A stretch of 7,535 nt of DNA from positions 1 to 7,535 of the forward strand of contig CABSLQ010000098.1 in NCBI GenBank assembly GCA_902478605.1, given 5' to 3'. This stretch comes from an uncultured Oscillospiraceae bacterium. GTDB lineage: Bacteria; Bacillota; Clostridia; Oscillospirales; Acutalibacteraceae. Under the pieces are notes generated by a model. It did no database searches and was not told the origin of the DNA. It worked only from the letters and a program-made list of their open reading frames with translations. The position numbers were made by a program, and so were the translations under genes. Shown here piece after piece: positions 1-5,988 of the stretch (positions are counted from its first letter, which is position 1; each line of letters starts with the position of its first letter).

Positions 1-70
1 AAAATTTCGTCCTCTGCGGAGGACGACAGGGGCTTTGCCCCTTGACCCCACCGCCTTTTGAAAAAGGCGG
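1..70. repeat. Hairpin-rich intergenic repeat, left copy
   Basis: Three inverted repeats stand in a row. The first pairs 7-14 with 19-26 (TCGTCCTC/GAGGACGA, loop TGCG). The second pairs 28-33 with 37-42 (AGGGGC/GCCCCT, loop TTT). The third pairs 51-59 with 62-70 (CCGCCTTTT/AAAAGGCGG). Bases 1-55 recur exactly at 7481-7535. The element has no start codon with a ribosome binding site, lies between genes, and is almost entirely foldable. This suits an interspersed palindromic repeat of the REP type found between genes in many clostridial genomes. Its upstream edge is cut off by the window start, so its full length is unknown. Family membership is inferred, but the hairpins and the second copy are seen directly. 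Confidence 0.85.
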
Positions 71-217
71 GCGAAAACTTTTTGTATATTATTTTTTGCG
101 AATGGACTTTTTCGACAGGCTGAGCCCACGCCGAAACGGCGTGGGCTTTCGCGATCGGTGGGGCGGCACAGCACGGCTATGCCGTTTACCACATACGCCT
201 GTGCAGGCGCTGCCGGC
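71..217. other. Intergenic region downstream of serA
   Basis: This gap lies between the left repeat and the serA stop codon. The first part (about 71-120) is AT-rich, with T runs and no plausible gene. The rest holds the strong hairpin described separately at 123-147. It also holds a short inverted repeat at 196-209 (CGCCTG, two bases, CAGGCG) just past the serA stop, which could help protect or end the serA transcript. An open frame that starts at 42 and crosses this gap lacks a ribosome binding site and reads antisense into serA, so it was not called. Confidence 0.6.
123..147 (-). terminator. Candidate serC-serA operon terminator hairpin
   Basis: Bases 123-133 pair with 137-147 (11 bp, GC-rich, three-base loop). 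The hairpin lies about 70 bases past the serA stop, in the position expected for a terminator. Read on the minus strand, the bases after the stem do not form an immediate U run: the sequence continues with CAGCCTGTC before reaching an A run. It is therefore a stable 3' hairpin rather than a textbook intrinsic terminator. A role as an RNA-stabilising end is equally possible. Confidence 0.45.
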
Positions 218-1378
218 TTATTTAATCTTGCGCACACGGATGACGCCGTCGATGGCGCCAATCTTGGCGAACGCCTCCTCGTCGGGATCCCCCTGCACGT
301 CGAGGATGGTATAGGCGTTGTCCTTCTTGGATTTGTTGACCATGCTGTCGATGTTGATGCCCTGCGCGGAAACCACGCCGCTAATCTGGGTGAGCATGTT
401 GGGGATATTGCGGTGCAGCACGCAGATGCGGGTATCGGTCGAGCGCGGCACGTCAACCGTCGGGAAGTTGACCGAATTGACGATGTTGCCGTTCTCGATG
501 AAATTCATCAGCTCGTCGGCCGCCATGACCGCGCAGTTGTCCTCGCTCTCAGGCGTGGAAGCGCCCAGGTGCGGGATGGCGATGATGTTCTCCACGCCGA
601 GCACCTCTTCGGTGGGGAAATCCACCACATAGGCGGCGACCTTGCCCGAGGCCACCGCCGCTTTCATGTCATTCACGTTGACCAGCTCCGCACGGGAGAA
701 GTTGAGGATGCGCACCCCCTGCGGCATGGCGTCGAACGCCGCGGCATTAAACATCTCTTTGGTATCGGGGGTCAGCGGCACATGCACCGTGATATAATCG
801 CAGGAAGAGAAGATCTGATCGAGGCTCGTCGCGTGATGGATCGCGCGGGACAGGCCCCACGCGGCGTCAACCGACAGGTAGGGGTCGTAGCCATACACGT
901 CCATGCCCAGCGAATGGGCCGCGTTCGCCACCAGAATGCCGATGGCGCCCAGGCCGATGACGCCGAGCTTTTTGCCCTTAATCTCCGGGCCGGCAAAAGC
1001 GGACTTTCCTTTTTCCACCAGCTTGGCGACCGCATCGCCTTCTCCTTTGAGGCTCTGGGCCCAGGCGGCGCCGGCGATCACCTTACGGGACGAGATGAGC
1101 AGCGCGGCGATGACCAGCTCCTTAACCGCGTTGGCGTTGGCGCCCGGCGTGTTGAACACCACGATGCCCGCATCGGTGCATTTGTCCACCGGGATATTGT
1201 TGACGCCCGCGCCCGCGCGCGCAATGGCCAGCAGGCTTTCGGGCAGCTCCATATCGTGCATGGCGGCGGAACGGACCATGACGCCGGTCGCGCCGGCGAG
1301 GTCCTCGGTGATGGTGTATTTGCCGTCGAAGCGGGCGGTGCCGCAGGCGGCGATTTTATTCAGCGTGCAGATATTCAT
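218..1378 (-). CDS. serA: D-3-phosphoglycerate dehydrogenase (SerA)
   Basis: A protein of 386 residues in the D-isomer 2-hydroxyacid dehydrogenase family. It is expected to oxidise 3-phosphoglycerate to 3-phosphohydroxypyruvate with NAD+ in the cytoplasm, the first committed step of serine synthesis. The Rossmann motif GLGAIG is at residues 142-147, with Asp165 placed to bind the NAD ribose. The catalytic set is Arg229 (in NFSRAELVN), Glu258 (in PTEE) and His270 (in PHLGAST). The C-terminal 70 residues (about 317-386) form an ACT domain, the usual site of serine feedback, so this is the short ACT-only type rather than the long form with an intervening domain. The ATG is preceded by AAAGGAG (minus strand, 1387-1394) and follows the serC stop by 18 bases, so the two genes should be co-transcribed. 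A minor oddity is Ala230 where many relatives have Gly after the catalytic Arg. Confidence 0.96.
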   Translation of the reverse strand: MNICTLNKIAACGTARFDGKYTITEDLAGATGVMVRSAAMHDMELPESLLAIARAGAGVNNIPVDKCTDAGIVVFNTPGANANAVKELVIAALLISSRKVIAGAAWAQSLKGEGDAVAKLVEKGKSAFAGPEIKGKKLGVIGLGAIGILVANAAHSLGMDVYGYDPYLSVDAAWGLSRAIHHATSLDQIFSSCDYITVHVPLTPDTKEMFNAAAFDAMPQGVRILNFSRAELVNVNDMKAAVASGKVAAYVVDFPTEEVLGVENIIAIPHLGASTPESEDNCAVMAADELMNFIENGNIVNSVNFPTVDVPRSTDTRICVLHRNIPNMLTQISGVVSAQGINIDSMVNKSKKDNAYTILDVQGDPDEEAFAKIGAIDGVIRVRKIK

Positions 1379-1396
1379 GGCTGCATTCTCCTTTAT

Positions 1397-2482
1397 TTAC
1401 GCGTTTTCCGCCTCAAATGTCTTCATGAAGTCGACCAGCTTCTCCACGCCCTCGATGGGCATCGCGTTGTAGATGGAGGCACGCATGCCGCCCACCGTGC
1501 GATGGCCCTTGAGGTTGACGAAGCCGGCAGCGGACGCCGCCTTGACGAATTTCGCGTCCAGCTCCTCGTCGCCCGTGACAAAGGGCACGTTCATCAGCGA
1601 ACGATCCTCCTTGACAACGGTGCCGCGGAACAGCTTGGAGCTGTCGAGGAAATCATACAGCACGGCGGCCTTCTTTTCGTTGTAGGCCTTCATCTTCTCC
1701 AGGCCGCCCATCTCGTCGCGCAGCCATTCGAGCACCAGCTTGGCGATGTAAATGGCATAGCACGGCGGGGTGTTGTACATCGAGCCGTTGTCCGCGTGGA
1801 TCTGGTAATTGAACATGGTGGGGGTGATATCACGGGCATGGCCGATGAGATCCTCCCGGATGATGACGACGGTCAGGCCGGCGGGGCCCATGTTCTTCTG
1901 TGCGCCCGCATACAGCACGCCGAATTTGGACACGTCGATCGGCTCGGACAGGATGCAGGAGGAAATGTCCGCGACCAGCGGCACCTTGCCCGTATCGGGC
2001 AGGGTGGTATACCGGGTGCCGTAAATCGTGTTGTTCATGCAGATGTGGAAATAATCCGCACCGGGCGTGAAGGCGGCGGGATCCAGCTTGGGAATATAGG
2101 TGAAAGTCTTATCCTTCGAGCTGGCGACCACATGCGCGTCGCCGTAGCGGGACGCCTCCTGATACGCCTTGTTGGCCCACTGGCCGGTGACGACGAAATC
2201 GGCCTTGCCGCTGCCGTTCATCAGATTGAGGGGCAGCATGGCGAACTGGGAGGAAGCGCCGCCCTGCAGGAACAGCACCTTGTAATTGTCCGGAATGCCC
2301 ATGACCTCACGCAGCAGCGCTTCGCACCCGTCGATGATGGCCTGGTAGGTCTTGGAGCGGTGGGACATTTCCATCACCGACTGCCCGGAACCCTGGTAAT
2401 CCAGCATCTCGTCCGCCGCTTTTTTCAGGACGCTTTTGGGGAGCATGGACGGCCCTGCGGAAAAATTATACACTCTTGCCAT
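1397..2482 (-). CDS. serC: Phosphoserine aminotransferase (SerC)
   Basis: A 361-residue fold-type I PLP aminotransferase. It is expected to convert 3-phosphohydroxypyruvate and glutamate to phosphoserine and 2-oxoglutarate, the second step of serine synthesis. In Clostridia it may also act on the phosphohydroxythreonine of vitamin B6 synthesis. The N-terminal YNFSAGPSMLP is the family signature. The PLP-binding lysine is Lys196 in GAQKNMGPAG. Trp102, Thr152 and Asp172 fit the cofactor pocket, and GGMRASIYNAMP (331-342) is the conserved C-terminal segment. The ATG at 2482 was chosen because MARVYNFSAGP is the usual start and GGAGGT lies upstream (minus strand, 2494-2499). An in-frame GTG 39 bases further up would place that ribosome binding site inside the gene. 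The gene is first in the serC-serA operon. No serB is seen in the window. Confidence 0.97.
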   Translation of the reverse strand: MARVYNFSAGPSMLPKSVLKKAADEMLDYQGSGQSVMEMSHRSKTYQAIIDGCEALLREVMGIPDNYKVLFLQGGASSQFAMLPLNLMNGSGKADFVVTGQWANKAYQEASRYGDAHVVASSKDKTFTYIPKLDPAAFTPGADYFHICMNNTIYGTRYTTLPDTGKVPLVADISSCILSEPIDVSKFGVLYAGAQKNMGPAGLTVVIIREDLIGHARDITPTMFNYQIHADNGSMYNTPPCYAIYIAKLVLEWLRDEMGGLEKMKAYNEKKAAVLYDFLDSSKLFRGTVVKEDRSLMNVPFVTGDEELDAKFVKAASAAGFVNLKGHRTVGGMRASIYNAMPIEGVEKLVDFMKTFEAENA

Positions 2483-2551
2483 GGCGTTTCTCGACCTCCA
2501 AAATATGTAGTGGGGATACACCGCACCCCCGCAAAGATACCATATAAAGCT

Positions 2552-2580
2552 ATTTTACTATTCTGTTAAAGTAGTGTCAA
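2552..2580 (-). promoter_or_regulatory. Sigma-A promoter of serC-serA
   Basis: On the minus strand a perfect -35 box TTGACA (2575-2580) is separated by 17 bases from the -10 box TAAAAT (2552-2557). Transcription should start near 2545, giving a leader of about 60 bases to the serC ATG. That leader can form only a small GGGGT/ATCCC hairpin. No T-box, riboswitch or long attenuator is visible, so control is more likely at initiation or by ACT-domain feedback on SerA. Confidence 0.8.
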
Positions 2581-2640
2581 TCCAAAAAGACCATTCACCG
2601 AAAAAAACTTGAAGGCCGGCAAAGGAATTGCCTTTTTTGC

Positions 2641-2669
2641 TTGCTTTTGTTTTTGCTTTCCGGTATAAT
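2641..2669 (+). promoter_or_regulatory. Sigma-A promoter of the five-gene hydS cluster
   Basis: The -10 box TATAAT at 2664-2669 is a perfect consensus. With a 17-base spacer the -35 box is TTGCTT at 2641-2646, matching the TTG half of the consensus. A T-rich stretch lies across and upstream of the -35. The start should be near 2676, giving a leader of about 70 bases that can fold two small hairpins (GCCCA 2681-2685 with TGGGC 2693-2697; GCGGG 2703-2707 with CCCGC 2714-2718) before the ribosome binding site. Confidence 0.75.
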
Positions 2670-2744
2670 ATAGGCAATATGCCCATTGTGCTTGGGCCGT
2701 GTGCGGGACGAAGCCCGCGGCGGCGAAAGAAAGGAGATTTGTGT

Positions 2745-3092
2745 ATGACCATTGCCGATATCGTGCGCATTTTGAACGCGGAAATCGTCTGCGGAGAGGA
2801 GCGACTGGACACCGAGGTGCACAACGCCTGCGGCAGCGATATGATGAGCGACGTGCTCGCCTTTGTCAAGGATCAGTCGGTGCTGCTCACCGGGCTCGTC
2901 AACCCGCAGGTGGTGCGCACGGCGGATATGATGGATATGGTGTGCATCGTTTTCGTGCGGGGTAAGGAGCCGACCCCCGAGATGGCGGAGCTCGCGCAGG
3001 AACGCGGCATCGTGCTGCTCAAGTCCCCGGTGCGTATGTTCACGGCCTGCGGCCTGCTGTATGCGAACGACCTGCAGGGCGGCGAGAACTAA
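2745..3092 (+). CDS. DRTGG-like domain protein, first copy
   Basis: A small protein of 115 residues, predicted soluble, with no signal peptide or membrane segment. Its pattern fits a DRTGG-type alpha/beta domain: an N-terminal helix (TIADIVRILNAE), a short strand-turn with VCGEE, a central strand VLLTG (about 46-50), a strand CIVFVRG (about 67-73), then a helix and GIVLLKSP (about 88-95). A literal DRTGG motif is not seen. Such single-domain proteins commonly sit beside HydS-type hydrogenases in Clostridia, and their biochemical role is not established. They might bind a nucleotide or partner protein. The ATG is preceded by AAGGAG (2731-2736) with 8 bases of spacing. It is the first gene of the operon and resembles the fourth gene (4900-5235) along its whole length. 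Confidence 0.8.
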   Translation: MTIADIVRILNAEIVCGEERLDTEVHNACGSDMMSDVLAFVKDQSVLLTGLVNPQVVRTADMMDMVCIVFVRGKEPTPEMAELAQERGIVLLKSPVRMFTACGLLYANDLQGGEN

Positions 3093-3112
3093 GGCGCGGG
3101 GAGGTTGGAGCC

Positions 3113-3535
3113 ATGAACAAGCACCTGCACTTTGACGTGCCGGGCGACGATTTCACCCGCGCGGGGGAAGCCTCCGCTGTGGTTAAGCGCACCCTCAAGC
3201 AGCTGGGGTTCCCCTCCGACACGGTCCGCCGGGTGGCCATCGCCATGTATGAAGGGGAGATCAACATGGTTATCCACGCGGGCGGCGGCGAGGCGGATGT
3301 GGACATTCTGCCCGATAAGGTGACGGTGGTGCTCACCGATCACGGCCCGGGGATTCCCGACGTGGAAAAGGCCATGCAGGAGGGCTGGTCCACGGCACCG
3401 GACAACGTGCGCTCGCTGGGCTTCGGCGCCGGCATGGGCCTGCCCAATATCAAGAAATATACCGATCAGATGGACATTCTCACCGCCATCGGCGAGGGGA
3501 CGACCATGACCCTGACGGTGCGCGTCGCCTCCTGA
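3113..3535 (+). CDS. RsbW/SpoIIAB-type HATPase (anti-sigma-factor-like kinase)
   Basis: A protein of 140 residues made of one GHKL ATP-binding domain of the HATPase_c_2 (anti-sigma factor serine/threonine kinase) type. The N box is EGEINMVIHA with Glu47, Asn51 and His55. The G1 box is DHGPGI with Asp76, Gly78 and Gly80. The ATP-lid G2 box is GFGAGMGLPNIKKY (about 103-116). No transmembrane or dimerisation/phosphoacceptor segment is present, so it is not a classical two-component sensor kinase. Relatives bind sigma factors or phosphorylate STAS-domain antagonists. Neither a sigma factor nor a STAS protein is encoded nearby, so the partner here is unknown. The ATG follows the previous stop by 20 bases and has GGGGAGG at 3098-3104. 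Its position directly before the hydrogenase-like gene suggests it takes the signal from that protein. Confidence 0.9.
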   Translation: MNKHLHFDVPGDDFTRAGEASAVVKRTLKQLGFPSDTVRRVAIAMYEGEINMVIHAGGGEADVDILPDKVTVVLTDHGPGIPDVEKAMQEGWSTAPDNVRSLGFGAGMGLPNIKKYTDQMDILTAIGEGTTMTLTVRVAS

Positions 3536-3571
3536 CCGCGCGCCAAGTCAACTGAAAGGAGGGACCAACCG

Positions 3572-4870
3572 GTGGACCGGTTTTTCCATTCTGTCACACT
3601 GGATAAGGACAAATGCCTGGGCTGCACCAACTGCATCAAGCGCTGCCCGACGCAGGCCATCCGCGTGCGCGGCGGCAAGGCGCAGATCATCTCGGAGCGC
3701 TGCATCGACTGCGGCGAATGCGTGCGGGTCTGTCCCCACCACGCCAAGCGGGCGGGGCACGATCCCTTTTCCATGCTTGACGGCTATACATACAAGGTGG
3801 CGCTGCCCGCCCCGACGCTGTACGGGCAGTTCAACAACCTGGACGATATCGACATTGTGCTCACGGGGCTGAAGGCCATCGGGTTCGACGACGTGTTCGA
3901 GGTGTCCCGCGGAGCGGAAATCGTCTCCGACCTCACCCGCCAGCTGCTCAGCGACGGCAAGCTCAAAAAGCCGGCGATCAGCTCCGCCTGTCCGGCGGTG
4001 GTGCGGCTCATTCGGGTGCGGTTTCCCGATTTGTGCGACCACGTGCTGCCGCTCAAATCCCCGATGGAGGTCGCCGCCATGCTCGCGCGGGAAGAGGCGA
4101 TGCAGAAAACCGGACTGCCCAGCGAGCAGATCGGCATTTTCTTCCTCTCCCCCTGCGCCGCCAAGGTCACCGACGTGCGCGTCCCCATCGGCATCCCGCG
4201 CTCCAACGTGGATGGCGTGCTCGCCATCAGCGACATCTATCCCCGGCTCGTCTCGGCGATGAATCATCTCGAGCAGGTGGAGCCGCTTTCCAAATCGGGT
4301 ATTATTGGGGTGGGCTGGTCCTCCATCGGCGGGGAGGCCGCCGGCCTTCTCAATGAAAATCATCTGGCCGCCGACGGCATCGAAAACGTCATCAAGGTGC
4401 TCGAAGAGCTGGAGGATGAAAAGCTGCAGGAGCTGGATTTTATCGAGCTGAACGCCTGTGCGGGCGGCTGCGTCGGCGGCATCTTTGCGGCGGAAAACGG
4501 CTACGTCGCCAAGGCGCGCATCCATCGGCTGCGCAAATATCTGCCCGTTTCGTGCAACCGGGCGGAGGACGCGGGCACGCCCGTGCGTCTCGAATGGACC
4601 GAGCTGCTCGAGTACGCGCCGGTGATGAAGCTGGCCGACAAGGTGGAGGACGCCATGCGCATGATGGAGGAAATCGACGCCATCGTGGAGCGCCTGCCCA
4701 AGCTGGACTGCGGCTCCTGCGGCGCGCCGACCTGCCGGGCGCTGGCCGAGGATACCGTCAAAGGGCTCGCCAAGGAGACCGACTGCATCTTCCTCATGCG
4801 CAAGCAGATCCAAAGCATCGCGGAACAGCTGACGCGTCTGGAGGGCTATGTGCCGCCGGAAGATAATTAA
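3572..4870 (+). CDS. hydS: HydS-like [FeFe]-hydrogenase, putative sensory (group D type)
   Basis: A cytoplasmic protein of 432 residues, shorter than most catalytic multi-domain enzymes. Residues about 7-60 are a 2x[4Fe-4S] ferredoxin (C15, C18, C21, C25 and C44, C47, C50, C54). The H-cluster domain follows, with SSACPAV (C140), SPCAAK (C195, K198) and NACAGGCVGG (C296, C300), so all four cubane ligands and the lysine are kept. Ala139 replaces the proton-relay Cys of the usual TSCCP motif. Ser193 and Asn295 stand where catalytic enzymes have Met (MPC, MAC). A C-terminal domain (about 375-410) has C380, C383, C388 and C405, the C-x2-C-x4-C-x16-C pattern of the PF04060 cluster domain. No PAS domain is present, which favours group D over group C. 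These changes are known from putative H2-sensing enzymes with low turnover, so a sensing role is inferred. The start is GTG with AAAGGAGGG at 3555-3563. Confidence 0.88.
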   Translation: MDRFFHSVTLDKDKCLGCTNCIKRCPTQAIRVRGGKAQIISERCIDCGECVRVCPHHAKRAGHDPFSMLDGYTYKVALPAPTLYGQFNNLDDIDIVLTGLKAIGFDDVFEVSRGAEIVSDLTRQLLSDGKLKKPAISSACPAVVRLIRVRFPDLCDHVLPLKSPMEVAAMLAREEAMQKTGLPSEQIGIFFLSPCAAKVTDVRVPIGIPRSNVDGVLAISDIYPRLVSAMNHLEQVEPLSKSGIIGVGWSSIGGEAAGLLNENHLAADGIENVIKVLEELEDEKLQELDFIELNACAGGCVGGIFAAENGYVAKARIHRLRKYLPVSCNRAEDAGTPVRLEWTELLEYAPVMKLADKVEDAMRMMEEIDAIVERLPKLDCGSCGAPTCRALAEDTVKGLAKETDCIFLMRKQIQSIAEQLTRLEGYVPPEDN

Positions 4871-4899
4871 CTATTTGTATACCATGAGGTGATTTATAC

Positions 4900-5235
4900 G
4901 TGAACGTGGGTGAATTGGCCCGGAAGCTCGCCTTGGAAACGGTGGTGGAAGGGGATCCGGCGCGCGAGGTGACCGGCGGCTACTGCGGCGATCTGCTCAG
5001 CTGGGTGATGGGCCGCGCGCCGGCGGACAGCGTGTGGGTGACCGTCATGGGCAACGTCAACGCCATTGCGGTGGCGGTGCTGGCCGACGTGGCATGCATT
5101 CTGCTGGCGGAGGATTCCCCGCTGGACGACGCGGCGCGGGAAAAGGCCGTACAGCAGCAGGTGGCGGTGCTGCGCAGTCCGCTGCCCGCCTATGCGCTGG
5201 CGGTGGCCATTTCGAAAGAGCTGGAGGGGCGCTGA
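4900..5235 (+). CDS. DRTGG-like domain protein, second copy
   Basis: A protein of 111 residues, predicted soluble, and a paralogue of the first gene of the operon. The two can be aligned by eye without long gaps: an N-terminal helix (NVGELARKLALE), a short charged turn, a central segment SVWVTVMGN, a helix, the strand ACILLAEDS, a helix AREKAVQQQ, then VAVLRSP and a final helix ending KEL. The strand ending in L(L/R)(K/R)SP is shared by both. The GTG start has GAGGTGAT at 4886-4893. The 29-base gap after the hydrogenase-like gene holds only this site. The function is not known. Two related small domains flanking HydS suggest a pair of adaptor or ligand-binding partners. Confidence 0.78.
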   Translation: MNVGELARKLALETVVEGDPAREVTGGYCGDLLSWVMGRAPADSVWVTVMGNVNAIAVAVLADVACILLAEDSPLDDAAREKAVQQQVAVLRSPLPAYALAVAISKELEGR

Positions 5236-5256
5236 GCCCGGCATACGAGGTGGATC

Positions 5257-5988
5257 ATGCGGCTTTTCTACGATTTGCATATTCACACCGCACTGTCCCC
5301 CTGCGGCGACAACGACATGACGCCCAACAACATCGTCAACATGGCGCTGCTCGGCGGGCTGCAGATCATCGCGGTCACCGATCACAATACCTGCGGCAAC
5401 GCCGCCGCGGTGATGGAAGCGGCGCGGGGGACCGGCCTGCTTGTGCTCCCCGGCATGGAGCTGTGCACGGCGGAGGAAGCGCACGTGGTGTGCCTTTTTT
5501 CCACCGTGCCGGACGCGCTCGCATTTGAAGCGCGGGTGCGTCCCACCCTGCCCGCGGTGGACAACCGGCCCGCCATATTCGGCGACCAGCTGCTGCTTGA
5601 CGCGCTCGACGAGATTGTCGGGCAGGAGACCATTCTGCTGACCACCGCGTCGGGCATCAGCGTGGACGACGCGGCGGCGCTGGCCCGTGCCGGAGGCGGG
5701 GTGGCCTTTCCCGCCCACATCGACCGGCCGTCCTACAGCGTGACGGCGGCCCTCGGCGATCTGCCGCCCCTTGGTTTTGCCGCGGTGGAGATCACGGCGA
5801 TGGGTGACGCGGAGGCCCTGCGTGCCCGGTATCCCGAAATGCAGGGCAAGATCCTGCTGCGCGATTCGGACGCGCATTATCTCGAGCAGATGGCCGAAGC
5901 GGGGCCCTGGCTGGAGCTTCCGGAGCCGTCGGCGCCGGCGGTCATCGCCGCCCTGCGCGGGGAACTGCCCTGTTCGTGGGGGATATAA
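5257..5988 (+). CDS. PHP-domain metal-dependent phosphoesterase
   Basis: A protein of 243 residues forming a single PHP domain, cytoplasmic. Expected metal ligands are His8 and His10 (DLHIHT), Asp42-His43 (VTDHN), Glu68 (GMELCT), His76 (EAHVVCLF), His154 (PAHIDRP) and Asp205/His207 (DSDAH). In TrpH/YciV-type relatives an Asp follows the HxH motif by five residues. Here that stretch reads ALSPCGD, so the equivalent position is Pro or Cys and the first Asp comes later. Relatives hydrolyse phosphate esters such as nucleotide 3',5'-bisphosphates or 5' ends of RNA, but the substrate of this clade is unknown. The ATG is preceded by GAGG (5247-5250) and lies 21 bases after the previous stop. It is the last gene of the operon. 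PHP proteins of this kind recur next to DRTGG and HydS genes in Clostridia, which hints at removal or production of a signalling nucleotide. Confidence 0.9.
   Translation: MRLFYDLHIHTALSPCGDNDMTPNNIVNMALLGGLQIIAVTDHNTCGNAAAVMEAARGTGLLVLPGMELCTAEEAHVVCLFSTVPDALAFEARVRPTLPAVDNRPAIFGDQLLLDALDEIVGQETILLTTASGISVDDAAALARAGGGVAFPAHIDRPSYSVTAALGDLPPLGFAAVEITAMGDAEALRARYPEMQGKILLRDSDAHYLEQMAEAGPWLELPEPSAPAVIAALRGELPCSWGI

Larger units (their letters stand above)
2483..2744. other. Divergent serC / hydS-cluster promoter region
   Basis: This 262-base AT-rich gap separates the serC start from the first gene of the plus-strand operon. It contains two back-to-back sigma-A promoters (2552-2580 on minus, 2641-2669 on plus). 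Between them lies a short inverted repeat (GGCAA 2618-2622, TTGCC 2628-2632) followed by six T residues at 2633-2638. That element resembles a small terminator on the plus strand, though no plus-strand gene precedes it. It may instead insulate the two promoters or serve as an operator. Two short hairpins (2681-2697 and 2703-2718) lie in the plus-strand leader. Confidence 0.6.

Noticed and set aside
2483..2551. A T-box or serine-responsive riboswitch in the serC leader
   Set aside because: The leader is only about 60 bases, lacks a T-box motif, and has no terminator/antiterminator pair.
158..2569. An 803-codon open frame on the plus strand running antisense to serA and serC
   Set aside because: It has no ribosome binding site and no recognisable domain, and it mirrors two certain genes. 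Long antisense frames of this kind arise from the strong GC bias at third codon positions.
2628..2744. An N-terminal extension of the first DRTGG-like gene starting at ATG 2628
   Set aside because: It would run through the -35 and -10 boxes and the ribosome binding site, and the extra residues match nothing in the paralogue at 4900-5235. The ATG at 2745 has a well-placed AAGGAG.
3548..4813. A 421-codon minus-strand frame opposite the hydrogenase-like gene, with similar long minus-strand frames opposite the PHP (4894-6081) and GH172 (6232-7320) genes
   Set aside because: They are Arg-, His- and Gly-rich low-complexity translations without start signals, antisense to genes with clear motifs. 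They are shadows of codon bias.
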